Under the pieces are notes generated by a model that made no database searches, was not told where the DNA came from, and was given only the letters and a program-made list of their open reading frames with translations. A stretch of 64,000 nt of DNA from Cristatella mucedo. Taxonomy: Eukaryota > Bryozoa > Phylactolaemata > Cristatellidae. Shown here one piece after another: positions 9,880 through 20,800 of this stretch (position 1 is the stretch's first letter; each line of letters opens with the position of its first letter). A program made the position numbers and the translations under genes. The DNA is taken from assembly GCA_009760855.2 (NCBI GenBank), contig WPIO01000020.1:5899501-5963500 (forward strand), given 5' to 3'.

Positions 9880-12005
9880 GAATTCCTGCAAGTCGGACCT
9901 TACACGGATTTATAAGACAGTAAACCATTTACTAGCCATGCTGAGAGGTCTGACTCCCCAAATATTACCGGCTCAGCCGAAAAGTTTTATACCTTCTTTT
10001 CTAAAAAAAAAAATAATTGTGCACATTCGTGCCTTCATAAAACCTCCTCTGATTAAACCCATTGTGGAATCATAACCTGTGACATTCCTTAAAAGGTTTT
10101 CCGAGGTTTCTGCATGCGATGTGGCTACGTTAATAAGGTCTAGCAAAAAAGAGCTCGTCTCCAGAAGACCCTATACCACCATCTCTGTGGTCTTCACTGG
10201 CAGACCAACTTAGCCTTGCCATAACCGAGATTTTCAATGCTTCTTTGGTAAAAGGGTTCGTCACCAAGTCTTTCAAATCGGCAATCGTTAAACCCATACT
10301 TTAAAAGCCTGGATTAGATACAGACACATTATTAGACACAGAGGGCTTTGAAAACTATCGCCCAGTTTCCCTTCTTCCTTTCTTGCCAAAGATTCTTGAA
10401 ATAATTTTGCTAAGCAGCTGGTTGGACGCATTTAAAAGAATGAAATGCAAGAAACATTTCAATCAGTGTTCAAAAGGCAGTACTCCACTGAAACTGCTCT
10501 CCTCCGTGTTAACCATGACAATCTACGTGGCAACGATGATGGGAATGTCACTGCCGTAGGCAATGTAATTTATTTCCTCCTGTAACTCCACAAAGTCATA
10601 AAGACTGTGTGAGTGTTAAGCAGGAGAGTTTTGCCAAGCGCACTCACAGCCTAAGCGGCTTTCGGTACGCATTCGGTAGCCAACAGACTTCGTCTCACGC
10701 AACAAAGAGAAAGTGGGAAGCATAGCAGAGTCAGGAGAGCAGTTGGGGTAGTGAGTAGCATGGAAGTAGCAGCTCAGGATCGCTGGAAAGGATGAGCCAT
10801 AGTCGGCAGCAGAGTATTTGTCATAGCGTGAGAAAGCCCGAATTCTGTTTGATCTGTCAGCTGCCTTCGACACCATCGATCAAGACTTTCTACTTGAGCG
10901 ATCGGTCTGGCAGACGAGGCACTGGCGTGGTTCAAATCAAACTTGTCTGATCCTTTTCAATCCATGTCATATGGGGGTCAGGTCTCACACGAGACATGGG
11001 TCACATGTGAAGTCTCTCAAGGGTCCGTCCTCGCTCCCTTGCTCTGCTCCATGTACACTCAACTTCTGGGAAAAGTGATTAAGACCCACGAAATAGGATA
11101 CAACTTTTACGCTGCCGATACTCAGCTGTATTTGTAATTCAAACCGTCTCAATTTGCTGCAGCAACTGAGAAACTGAATGCTTGCCTGGCCGAAATTACA
11201 TCCTGGATGTCGAAAAAGTTCTTGAAACTAAATGACGATAAAACCAAGCTGCTGCTCACAGGACACCCTAAGCGTGTGGCTGGAAATAAATGCATTGCTC
11301 ATTTAATAGATGACGCTGATGTGCAACCACAACCACCTGCTCACAATTTAGGTGTCTTTTCCGAAAGCTGCCTAAAATCTAAAAGCTTTATTCAGAAGAC
11401 TGCTTCTACAGCTAGCCACCACGTCCAATCCCTGTCCAAGAATAAGAGCTGTCTTCTACAGTGGCTTGCATAAAACTTAACTAGCTCCTTAGTTCTGTCT
11501 CGGCTTCATTATTGTAATTCCCTTTTGGCTGGGCTACCAAAGAAAGCAACTAGGCCACTGCAGCTGACCATGAATATGGCTGCAAGGCTAGTCTTCAAGT
11601 CCGAGAAGTTTGAGTACGTGTCTTCTTTGCTGAAAGAGCTAGGATGGATACCGGTTGATCAACGGATACAGATCAATGTTCTTACGCTGACCCACAAGGC
11701 TTGCCACAGGTTGACTCCTTCGTACCTAGCTGAACTGCTGCCCCAGTGTCAGCCTCTTCGAGCCTTCAGGTCCTGTATGGACAATAAAGTAGCTGTTCCA
11801 TTCCTCTGTTGACGAAAGAAGCTTTAGCTCTGCAGGTCCTTGACTGTGGAGCTCACTTCCACAATTCTTACCTAACGACAACTACTCTCCTACTGACGAC
11901 TATGGCTCATCCTTTCAGCGGTCCAGAGCTGCTACTTCCATACTACTCACTATCAACTTCTCTTCTGACTCTGCTATGCTTCCCACTTTCTCTTGGTTGC
12001 GTGAG
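9880..12005 (+). mobile_element. LINE-B element, ORF2 with reverse transcriptase (decayed)
   Basis: This is a non-LTR retrotransposon of the L2/CR1 group. In order it shows the region before the RT (ITEIFNASLVKGF, KSAIVKPIL; about 10200-10310), NYRPVSLLPFLPKILE (about 10350-10400), a TETALLRV block, then AAFDTIDQDFLLER (about 10860-10900). The YAADTQLYL site follows (about 11105-11140), then KLNDDKTKLLL (about 11220-11255) and the C-terminal VDQRIQINVLTLTHKACH block (about 11655-11710). YADD is altered to YAAD. Frameshifts and stops are common, so it is inactive. An inverted LINE-B piece interrupts it at 10561-10843 and a LINE-A at 12006-12672. The element resumes at 12673. Confidence 0.85.
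10561..10843 (-). mobile_element. Inverted LINE-B 3' end inserted inside LINE-B
   Basis: This block is the 3' end of the same family in the opposite orientation. It includes the stem-loop around 10580-10615 and the AGCGCACTCACAGCCTAAGC and AGAGAAAGTGGGAAGCATAG segments. The host RT frame stops near 10560 and resumes at about 10844 (CTGTTTGATCTGTC). Confidence 0.75.
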
Positions 12006-12672
12006 GCTGGCCTACCGGCATGTGCGATCAGGCGATTGCAGCTGGTGCAAAACTCCACAGCTAGGCTTGTCTGCCGTGAGCGTCGTAGTTGCCACATCGT
12101 ACCACTTCTCGCCGACCTGCACTGGCTACCAGTCGAGCAACGGATTGACTTCAAGGTTTTGTCGCTCACTTTTAGGTCACTTCATTCTTTGGCTCTAGCC
12201 TATCTCTCAGATATACTCCATCACCAGGCCAAGCATCGTAGCACCAGCTTTTCGGAATCCAAAAGTCCACCAATACCTCGTAGAAACCTCAAATCCTTAG
12301 GAGACCGTGTATTTAGTTCGTACGCTGCCAAAGCCTGGAACTCCCTCCCGACTTGCGTCAGAACATCCCTTGACTTGTCCCGATTAAAAAGAACTTGAAA
12401 ATACACCTATTTAGGACAGCATTTAGTGAGTCCCTGTGATTCGTCCTTGATGTGCTTATACGTGCTGACACTGTGCATGCTGCCACTAACCACATTTGCA
12501 TGCTGACCCTGTACATGTCACCCCTAACCATGTTATTTAAGTTGTTTATCCAGCATGATATTGCTCACCATTCAATTGCATTTAACTTTGCAGCAAACGT
12601 AAAGTGCCTAGAAAGAGATTGAGTTCTCTGAGGGCGCTTTATCAAGTGCATTATTTTTGTTGTTATTATTAT
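12006..12672 (+). mobile_element. LINE-A 5'-truncated copy nested in LINE-B
   Basis: It starts inside the RT C-terminal region (GLPACAIRRLQLVQNS) and continues with ARLVCRERRSCHIVPLLADL, LHWLPVEQRIDFKVLSLTF and KAWNSLPTCVR. The 3' UTR follows, then the stem-loop (CCTAGAAAGAGATTGAGTTC, CTCTGAGGGCGCTTT) and a TTGTTGTTATTATTAT tail. LINE-B sequence ends at GCGTGAG (12005) and resumes with AGACGAAG (12673), which pinpoints the insertion site. The target duplication, if any, is only 2-3 bases. Confidence 0.9.
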
Positions 12673-12872
12673 AGACGAAGTATGATGGCTACCGAATGTG
12701 TACCGTAAACCGCTTAGGCTGTGAGTGGGCTGTGCGAAACTCTCCTTCGTAACACCCAACCAGTCTTTTTGGCTTTGTGGAGTCACATTTACATTAAAGA
12801 CGATGATAGATCTACATAGATCGACATTACAGACGGAGTGGATTTACATCACAGACAGAGATACATTTGTTG
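12673..12872 (+). mobile_element. LINE-B 3' terminal part (continuation)
   Basis: This resumes the LINE-B 3' UTR with GGCTACCGAATGTGTACCG and CCGCTTAGGCTGTGAGTG, then the terminal stem-loop region around 12755-12785. The end is partly duplicated (ACAGACGGAG and ACAGACAGAGATACATT) before 12872. Confidence 0.75.
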
Positions 12873-12899
12873 TCATTGAGCATGCTACCTTTAACCATT

Positions 12900-12995
12900 C
12901 GATTGTGCTTATTTTGCAGCAAATGGAAATTGCCTAGAAAGATATTAAGTTCTCAGATATTGATTTATCGAATGCATTGTTATCATTATTATGCG
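12900..12995 (+). repeat. LINE-A 3' tail (solo)
   Basis: The LINE-A 3' terminus, ATTGCCTAGAAAGATATTAA, GTTCTCAGA and a GCATTGTTATCATTATTA tail, without coding sequence. Confidence 0.7.
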
Positions 12996-12999
12996 AAAG

Positions 13000-13439
13000 T
13001 CATTCATATAGGGAACTCCGCTGGAGCAAGAAGATGGGTGGACCTAAAGTTGAGCGATAGATTCTCGACGCCCGTACCTTATTTGATTGACTGCCCCAGC
13101 AAAGATTAGGGAGCAGCATTTAATTTGGTAGTCGCTTTTTCTATGGCAGATGAGCCTGTCCGATGAATTTTGAACCCACTCTAAGTGCTTTTTTGCACGG
13201 GCAGGGTGATGTGCAAGTAGTTGGGTACGTAAAGCTCACTTCCAGTAAACTTGGATTGCTCGCTTGACACCTTAGCTCAATGCTAGCGTACATTTCTTTT
13301 GTTTTAACTGTATGTTAATAATAATGCAAATGATAAAAGTAATTTTTTTGTGCCTTTGGCGATTCTAAGGTCTCAAGGGCCTAGGCACTTAACGTAGTCC
13401 GAAAAGAAGCACGTTGCCTTGCTTTACCTATGGGTACGG
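13000..13439. other. No recognised features
   Basis: AT-rich sequence with stops in all frames and no repeat family that I can identify. Confidence 0.4.
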
Positions 13440-13560
13440 TTTTCGCCTTCAAAGACATTAATCATGGCTCAAGCCTAGAGGCATGAGAAAGTGCCTGGAT
13501 AGATATCGAGTTCTCTTTAGGTGCTATACAAACGAATTGTATAAATATAATCAATCGTCC
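13440..13560 (+). mobile_element. SINE-1 copy (degenerate)
   Basis: A B-box-like GGCTCAAGCCT is followed by the SINE-1 tail: AAGTGCCTGGATAGATATCG, AGTTCTCTTTAGGTGCTATA and CAAACGAATTGTATAAATA. The head is poorly preserved. Confidence 0.65.
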
Positions 13561-13904
13561 ATCAACAAAAAGGCGACGTTATCAAGTGCAACTGCAGCAA
13601 GCATAAGCGCTTTGAGGGTGACTCAGAAGAACAAAGCTTACTGTGTGAAGATGGTGACACTTGACCTTGCGGGTGTGAGTGTCTAACTGCTCTGCTATGC
13701 AGTACCTAACATGGTGGTCGTGAAGTTCTAGTAATCACGTGCTGAGATGCTACTAGACAGAAACACCACAGATTAGGATGCTTGCCTGTATCGGCCATAT
13801 CAGTCACACGGTTACGACGCTCGGTTACGGGAGAATTCCTAATTCGCCCCTCCCTCGCTCTGTCATCATGGACGGGTAGGACAGGCACCTGTGGCAACGA
13901 AAAC

Positions 13905-14045
13905 TCTCTGATTAGGCCATGAGGGGTTAAGATGCTCACCCTTGAAGATCGATATCATGAACTCGAGCTCAGCGTTGTATATGAAGCACCTGAATTGAGT
14001 AAGAGTTTTCGTAGGGCCCTATGCAAATGAATTATATATTATACA
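13905..14045 (+). mobile_element. SINE-1 copy grading into a TA microsatellite
   Basis: The head has GGGTTAAGATGCTCACCC and AACTCGAGCTC (B-box-like). The tail is GAAGCACCTGAATTGAG, TAGGGCCCTATGCAAATGAA, then TTATATATTATA, which runs directly into the long TA array. Confidence 0.7.
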
Positions 14046-14046
14046 T

Positions 14047-14140
<94 letters not shown>
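14035..14140. repeat. TA/TG microsatellite
   Basis: Long (TA)n runs with short TG stretches, growing from the AT-rich 3' tail of a SINE-1. Open frames here are only simple-repeat translations. Confidence 0.95.
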
Positions 14141-14143
<3 letters not shown>

Positions 14144-14784
14144 GTCACCTGCAATAATAATAGGCATTTGCGCTGTGCGCTAAGGAAACTAAATCTTATT
14201 TACATGGTGGAAAGGAGGCTAGTAAAGTTGCGATTGATAACAGGAACATGAGGAGCTAGCATAACCATACCAAAGATCATTCATGCGGATGAGCAAATGG
14301 TGTGCCAAACTGGCAGGTTTGAGGTTTCTTTTTTAAATGTAATCTGGGCGTTGTATGTCATTACATAAGTCATTAGTAAGCTCCGGGCTTTGAGATCATG
14401 CTATCTGAAATAATAGTCATCGAATGATTTTATCAGTGCACTGGCTGCTTACTGCATCTACTGCGGCTCTGAATGAAGCTTCTACGATTTGTACCTGCCA
14501 GTTCCAGTCCATGCTGCTTGTATCTGGATCCAGATTATCTCGTAAGATTATCTGCCGACCACAGCTTTGCCAAATAATCTTTTCAATATTGTGGTATTTC
14601 CTTTTAAGCAACTAAAAGTGCAATCGGATGTATACAGCATTACCTGTCGGCTTAGTGCTATTTTAATGGCAGAAAGACAACAGTGAGGCTTATCGTATTC
14701 CTCATTGAGCTCACAGCAAAGAACATCTGTGAATAAATAAGCAACTCGACAGTCCAGAGAGGCCATGCCTTGAGCTCGTGGATG

Positions 14785-14855
14785 TTTGTGTGTGCCCGCT
14801 TGTGTGTGCACTTGTGTGTGTGTGCTTGTGTATGTGCTTGTGTGTGCGCTTTTGT

Positions 14856-14923
<68 letters not shown>

Positions 14924-14940
14924 GTGTGTGTGTGTGAGGG
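14785..14940. repeat. TG microsatellite
   Basis: Degenerate TGTG-rich sequence leads into an almost pure (TG)n tract at about 14860-14936. Confidence 0.95.
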
Positions 14941-15062
14941 TTTTGGTGTTAATGCACGGGTGAGTTTTGGGGGGTTTGTTTGAGTAAATGGGTGTGTACA
15001 AGTGCGTATGGCAGGTCTGTTGGTCTGGTGATTGGATGGGCAAGTGCATGAGTTTCTCGATA

Positions 15063-15553
15063 ATAATAATCATAATAATAATAATACACTTGATAAAGCG
15101 CCCTCAGAGAACTTAATCTCTTTCTAGGCGCTTTACATTTGCTGAAAAATGAAATGCAATTGAATGGTAAGTAAAATCATGCTTGAAAAACAAACAAAAT
15201 GAATAATATGGGTAGGGGTGACATGGACAGGGTCAGCATGCAAATGTGGTTAGTGGCAGCATGCACAGTGTCAGCACGCATAAGCACATGAAGGACGAAT
15301 CACAGAGACCCACTAAATGCTGTCCTAAATAGGTGTGTTTTTAAGTTCCTTTTAAATGTGGTCAGGTCAGCGGATGTTCTGACGCAGATCGGGAGGGAGT
15401 TCCAGGCTTTGGGAGCATACGAACTAAATGCACGGTCTCCAAAGGATTTAAGGTTTGTACGAGGTATTTGTAGACTGTTGGATTACGAGGAGCGGGTGGT
15501 ACGATGCTTGGCCTGATGGGGTAGTATATCTGAGAGATAGGCTGGAGCCATCA
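15063..15553 (-). mobile_element. LINE-A 3' fragment
   Basis: Sense is minus. From the 3' end it shows an (ATA)n tail, the full stem-loop (GCGCCCTCAGAGAACTTAAT, CTCTTTCTAGGCGC), the 3' UTR and the ORF2 C-terminus. It is 5'-truncated at about 15553. It is close to the 39.7-kb copy. Confidence 0.9.
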
Positions 15554-17320
15554 ATGCTGTATATGTGTTCGTGCGTTCGTATCAGATGTGTGCGCGGGCA
15601 GGTGTGTGTCCGGGAGGTCTGCATGAGTTTGAGTCGGTCAGTCAGTGAGTATCTGTTGCCGATTGTCAAGATGTATGTGGGTGCCAATGGTGATTGAGGT
15701 GAGTGAGTTAGTTGATCTACCTCTTCGCGTATTCTGAAAAAACCTGTCTCTTTGTGGTCTCCATCTTCTGCAGGCAACAATACATTGGGCACCATACCAA
15801 CTTACAGCCTGATGGCAGCATTCCGCTTTGTGCTTACTTAAACATGTAGAGTAGAAAATCATAGAATCTACTCCTTTCGAATGAAATTTCAAAAGACCGC
15901 GGGCAAATTTAGTTAGTTTCCCTAATTTCAAATTAGAAATGGCTATATTTCTGGAAAAAGTAAAATGATTTAACTAGTGAATGCAAACTTTAAGAGGCTG
16001 TGAGTCAAGGTTGAACAGGCACGTCGCAACCTCATCTGTAACTGCCAGTAGTATTTAGATATGAAGTCGCTAACTTTCTCAAGTACCCTAAATGAGCCAG
16101 GGCAGCCATAACACCCTTGTGGAGGACTGGGTCATACGCAAAAGCGATTGTAAGGTCAGATCACGCCATGGTACTTCCTGCCAGTGTTTCTTACGGCGTG
16201 CCAAGTTGATTGAATTACTTAAAATGGTCATCAACCTGGGATGCCTATTCCCGAGAGAAACTTCATGTATGAACCTGTTAGCTCTAACGGAAGTTATTTA
16301 ATATTCTCGGTGTAGCGCTTAAGAAAACCTTTCGTCCAAAATGAGGAGTGACCTGAGCTGGAATTGACTGACTAAACTGACATTTTCTTTCGTCGAGGCG
16401 TACATCGATAGGCTCAGCATCACTCCACTAGTTCGACACTCCCTAGATCACAACCGATCTAGAAACCCTGTAATGAGATCGCGAGCTAGCAGAAACTTCC
16501 TGTGCAAGCTATAGCCAATGCCGTTCATCATCCCTGGCATGCTTCCAGACCTTGCTCTGGAAATCGCAAGTTTTACCTCCTAACTCACAAGGTTCGACCT
16601 TAATCGCATTCGGATCCTGACTCAGATAGGCCATCTCGGCCCATGGAATTAGCCTGTGTGTACGAGATGATCTGAGCCTGCTTAATTTCTTCTAGGGCAC
16701 CCGTCAACTTCCTCCTTGGTTTCTGCATGAGATTTGTCTATTGAACAGTCTGCTTCAAGCAGTCATTTTGAGAAAGCGTATGGAAACTTAGTGAATTGAG
16801 CTAGAATCATGCGGTTTCTTTTCCTAAGCTTAGCCTAATCCTCAGCTCTTAATAGCTTCCTAATTTGAGCCCTGATATCATTACCCACTGCCGTTATACG
16901 AGGTTCTCACTTGTAGTGCACAGTAAGAGTCGCCTCTGCAGCGACTAAATCTGAACGCCCATTCGCCTTTTCTCCATTTTCTTCATCTGCCTCCAATCGC
17001 AAGAATTATTGAAGACAGGTACCATTGCTTCAGCGACGTCGGTCGTGAGTTTTCACAAGCTTCCAGGCAAGGCAACAAGCTTCTAATCTCGAAAGAACAT
17101 CGAGAGCTTGCGAAAGTATCCTTAGCCCTCATTGCAGGCGGCTGAATTCGGTAAACTTCCTCTTGGCTAGAATTGCTTTGACATATAACTTCTGCGAAAT
17201 TAACTATACCTTGCCATAGTTTCGATAGGTTTTGGTAATAACAGACTGTCGGCCCCATCAATAATGGGCCGTTTCTAGGCGACACCTCCCGTGAGGCTTG
17301 ATTGGTAGGCGTGGCGGAAG
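15554..17320 (-). other. Old DNA with traces of a decayed minus-strand coding region
   Basis: Between about 16080 and 17290 the minus strand shows several short open blocks separated by stops and frameshifts, for example KVEPCELGGKTCDF, WKHARDDERHWL and HKGVMAALAHLGYL. They read like a decayed mobile-element gene, but I cannot assign a family. No LINE-A, LINE-B or SINE sequence is present. Confidence 0.3.
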
Positions 17321-17322
17321 AG

Positions 17323-17478
17323 AGTGAGAGAGACAGACAGACAGACAGAAAGACAGAGACAGCGAGACAGAGAGAGACAGAGACAGCGAGAGACAGAGAC
17401 AGACAGACTGAAAGATACAGAAAGAGACACACAGAGAGACAGAGAGAGACAGAGAGAGACACAGAGAGAGACACAGAG

Positions 17479-17569
<91 letters not shown>

Positions 17570-17570
17570 G
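17323..17570. repeat. GACA/GA microsatellite
   Basis: An imperfect (GACAGAGA)n region changes to pure (GA)n at about 17480-17560. Open frames on both strands here are Ser/Leu- or Arg/Glu-repeat artefacts. Confidence 0.95.
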
Positions 17571-18514
17571 TAATTTAATGTATTTTAGAGAGAAAGAGAA
17601 GAAAGTGTGAAGAGAAAGCTAGAACGCCTAGCGTTGAGAATTTCCCCTACGCCTTATGTAGGTGCTGCAAATATCGCCTAACTCGAGTCGTTGGTACTAG
17701 TATCCCAGCTCCAAGAGGCGAGTATTGCTTACGACTCGGGCTCAGCAGGTTGTGAGTGTCTTTGTTCTTTGCTTTTCCATTAGGTTTCCGGCAAAACGTT
17801 TTCTCGTCAATCTCTGCCTGCTTTTGCTTTTGCCTTGGTTTTTGACATTGCGACTGGGAATACCACTTGATTGCCATTCTTACGACGGCCACTCATCGGA
17901 TGCTCGGTCAAAGGCGCAGGAGGATGGCCTCTGTGGAGAGGCCGCACCCCAGCCTTGATGTGCTGCTACCGGAGGTCTCTGCTCAGTCGATGTATTTTCA
18001 TGTGCGCTCCTCATCGGTGACTTATTGTAACTTGAAATTTGTTTACCTAATGTTCCTCCGCTCACGACGCAGTGGCAGCTGGAGGAGTAGGAGCTGTAGC
18101 TGGAGCTGCAGCATTATCAGCTCCAAAGAAGTAAGGCAGGAAAGTAAATATCGGATTAAGCTATTACCTTGATATCAGTCTGGCCAAAAAGTGTCAATTG
18201 TGGTAAGCTTGTCTTATATCGAAAGGCAACCGAATGGCTCGTTTCAAAGACGTACGGCGCAGTAGATGTTTTTACTGCTTTCGGCATCTGCCTGACCTTG
18301 AAAGTGCTACTGCACAGGCTCTCTTGACGTTTATAAATTCAGACTTTTTATGAGAGGTTACATAGAAATTCTTGACTGGAGCAGCTGAACGTCCGATTTT
18401 TCGGGAATCAACTTTGCTTCGCCTTTATAGGTGCATATCTAAAAATACTTTAAGCACTATAGGCAAGTTATAGCAGTGCTATCTGCGACCACTGAGTCTC
18501 AGCAAAACGGTCCA
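17571..18514. other. No recognised genes
   Basis: Short open frames only. A Gly/Ala-rich stretch at about 18072-18133 lies between a CAG and a GTAAGG, but nothing links it to other exons. Confidence 0.35.
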
Positions 18515-18695
18515 GTGATGACGACAACGAAACCCGCTTACTGGCTATTGGCAAACTTAGCATGATTCAGAAACTGGAAAACCTGCCGCTCAACATCGGC
18601 TCCATCTGCGTGTCTCCTGCTGAATCTGCGCGTAATCTAGGCATCCTAATCCGGAGTTACCTTTCATTACAAGACCACATCAGCTCCACAGTATA
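18515..18695 (+). mobile_element. LINE-A-like reverse transcriptase fragment
   Basis: The translation DDNETRLLAIGKLSMIQKLE, then SARNLGILIRS and LQDHISSTV, aligns with DDKTNLLVMGKPSVIQKLE and ARNLGVIFQSD...DHISSTV of the 41-kb LINE-A. It is diverged and truncated at both ends. Confidence 0.8.
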
Positions 18696-19130
18696 GCATT
18701 TTACAGAAAACAGTGTTTAGGGTTTATACAGAAAATTTCACGAATTTGCTCGTGTGCGTTTTTTTGATAGGTCTCAAATGGCCCTGATCAGCTAATATTT
18801 CTAAGCATTCAAACTGCAATACAGATGCCATTTCCATAATAGGTATTGTAAAACTGTGGCTTTGACTTTACCTCATATAAAAAAGGGTTTCCGTTTACCC
18901 CCTAATTTCTAGAAATTGGGTGTGTATTTTTTAATTCTATGTCCTCCTGCGGTCCAGTCCGTCAGAGGCCATATTAAAATGCCGCGTTAGTTCAATCACA
19001 TCAAATTTGGTGGGTAAATTCAGAACACTGTTTTCCATAAGAAACAATCAAAACCACATTTCGACGACGCCTATTTTTAGTATAGTAATTTTGTCGCAGT
19101 TTATAGCCATGTATCGCAGTTATTCACGGC
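18696..19130. repeat. Small palindromic array of ~170-bp repeats
   Basis: The left part (to about 18945) carries the repeat in forward orientation: AAATGGCCCTGATCAG, TGCAATACAGATGCCATTTC and CCGTTTACCCCC. The right part (from about 18955) carries it reversed: AGAGGCCAT, TTTGGTGGGTAAATTCAG and CAATCAAAACCACATTTCG. It is related to the larger array at 23.6-25.4 kb. Confidence 0.65.
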
Positions 19131-19384
19131 CACCCAAAAGTTTGTGCTGGCGTCATCAATAATTTGCCTCTGAACAGTTCTAGTGGAAAATTAACTTCAG
19201 GGAATAATACGTAACCTGGTTAGGCTATATTAACTCTTTCTATATAACTGCACCATTTAAGGTTATATTTAGAATCTATCATCAACAGTAATGCGATTTG
19301 ATTTTTACTACTACTTATTTCCTCTACCAAATACTATAATTGTGAATGCATATTTGAGCCAGCATTCCTTACAAAAATTGTGAA

Positions 19385-19460
19385 CAATTATTGTTTTGTG
19401 CGTTTTTGTCCTGTGCACGCATGTTATCGCGCGCTTTTGTCGGATTACCGGGCAAAGGAG
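19385..19460 (-). repeat. Subterminal GACAAAAGC-type subrepeats (right end)
   Basis: On the minus strand, CCGACAAAAGCGCGCG and CAGGACAAAAACGC recur with spacing like the clusters at 23.38-23.45 and 26.65-26.75 kb. It probably marks the right end of the element containing 18696-19130. Confidence 0.5.
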
Positions 19461-19627
19461 ACGTCACCTCTAAAGTTCTTGGGTCGCAAACACAGCGCTC
19501 GTGACAGCGAAACTCCTGAAGACGCCGAACAAATCCCGACGACGCAGACGCCTCAAAATATTGCTAATGAGACTGTGATGCTGCGTCAACACATGCTTTT
19601 ATGTGCCCGGAAGCATAGCAAGGTGAA

Positions 19628-19700
19628 ATATAAGAGCGTCCATACCTTAATATAACAACTCCGCGTCGTTACTGTAGACCAGACTATTTAATAGCTACAT
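19628..19700 (+). repeat. Unclassified dispersed repeat, copy 1
   Basis: It shares the pattern ATAAGAGCGTCCATACCTTA ... TATTTAATAGC with copies at 20733 and 22797. Family unknown. Confidence 0.5.
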
Positions 19701-20732
19701 ATACATTTGTTTTAAACACCTGCTGTAGCATGCAGGTCACTTTGAACATTAAAGTAAAAATACCTAACTATTACTTGAGTTGAGTTTTTACACGACCTAA
19801 TTAATATTATTTAGTATTAGGATTATAATATTATACTATTGCGACTTATCCGGCTCTTAACAGTTATAATTCAAGAACGTCCATAATCTCAATCATTCAA
19901 GCCTTCAAGCATTTGCGTAGTCTGACCGATTTAGCATGCGTTGGTGTTTCACTATTATTTGCTGCTTCCTGCATATGAGCAGTCGTGCAACGGTGAAAGC
20001 CGTCGAGATTTCTCTGCCGCCGCATCAATCAGGCTGTTGAAATCAGTGAGTTCTTTCTTTTGGTCTAATGCCTGTTTGACCTGTTCGACATTAGACTACG
20101 GACGCACAAAAGTCACTAGAGATGGAAGCTGAAAGAGCTGTGGAGCTCGGAACGCATTGGTTGCTTTACACTTAGTATGCGAACAATATCGCACCGGTAC
20201 TCATGCAGATCCTGGTTTTCTATAGTCTTTATTATTTTTAGTCATTTCTTCTATTTTCTTTGTTACCATAGCATTCCACTAGCACGTGCTCGAGAATAAG
20301 TTGCCTAGCACAGTTGCAGCCACTCTAATCCCACAATAGAGTAAGCTTAAATTTGATGATAATCACGGGTTATCAATTGTCTGCCTGTGAATCATGACCG
20401 CGGGTTAATGACGTGCACGATTTCATGCTTAGGTAAGTGCGAAAAAGCCTACAAGCATCGTGCTTAGACCAACACAGATTAGCATCACAGGAGACGCTCC
20501 GAGCCACCGGTGAGTAACTCACTTTATTAAGTGAATGCATTTAATCATGTGCTGATAACTATGCAAAAGAAACAAAATATAAAAAGATGAGTTCACTGGG
20601 CCCAGGGAAACCCCAAATGGCACATATGCGAATGCGGTGGAGACTTAAATTACGCAAATTCATTGCAGTTAACGAGTCAAACATTTTATCTCTATACACT
20701 CTTGCACTCTAACGGTAATAGAGTACGGTATG
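19701..20732. other. AT-rich DNA, nothing recognised
   Basis: Stops in all frames. No SINE, LINE or tandem structure seen. Confidence 0.4.
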
Positions 20733-20800
20733 GAGATAAAGAGCGCCCATTCCTTAAAACAGCAAGCCCCTTAGCGCAGGACCGTCTATTTGGCAACCGC
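20733..20800 (+). repeat. Unclassified dispersed repeat, copy 2
   Basis: ATAAAGAGCGCCCATTCCTT ... TAGCGCAGGACCGTCTATTT, similar to copies at 19628 and 22797. Confidence 0.5.

Noticed and set aside
14711..17610. His/Thr-, Cys/Val- and Arg/Glu-rich open frames
   Set aside because: Translations of TG, GA and GACA microsatellites.
18072..18133. Gly/Ala-rich candidate exon between CAG and GTAAGG
   Set aside because: No partner exon, no recognisable family and no reading-frame support.
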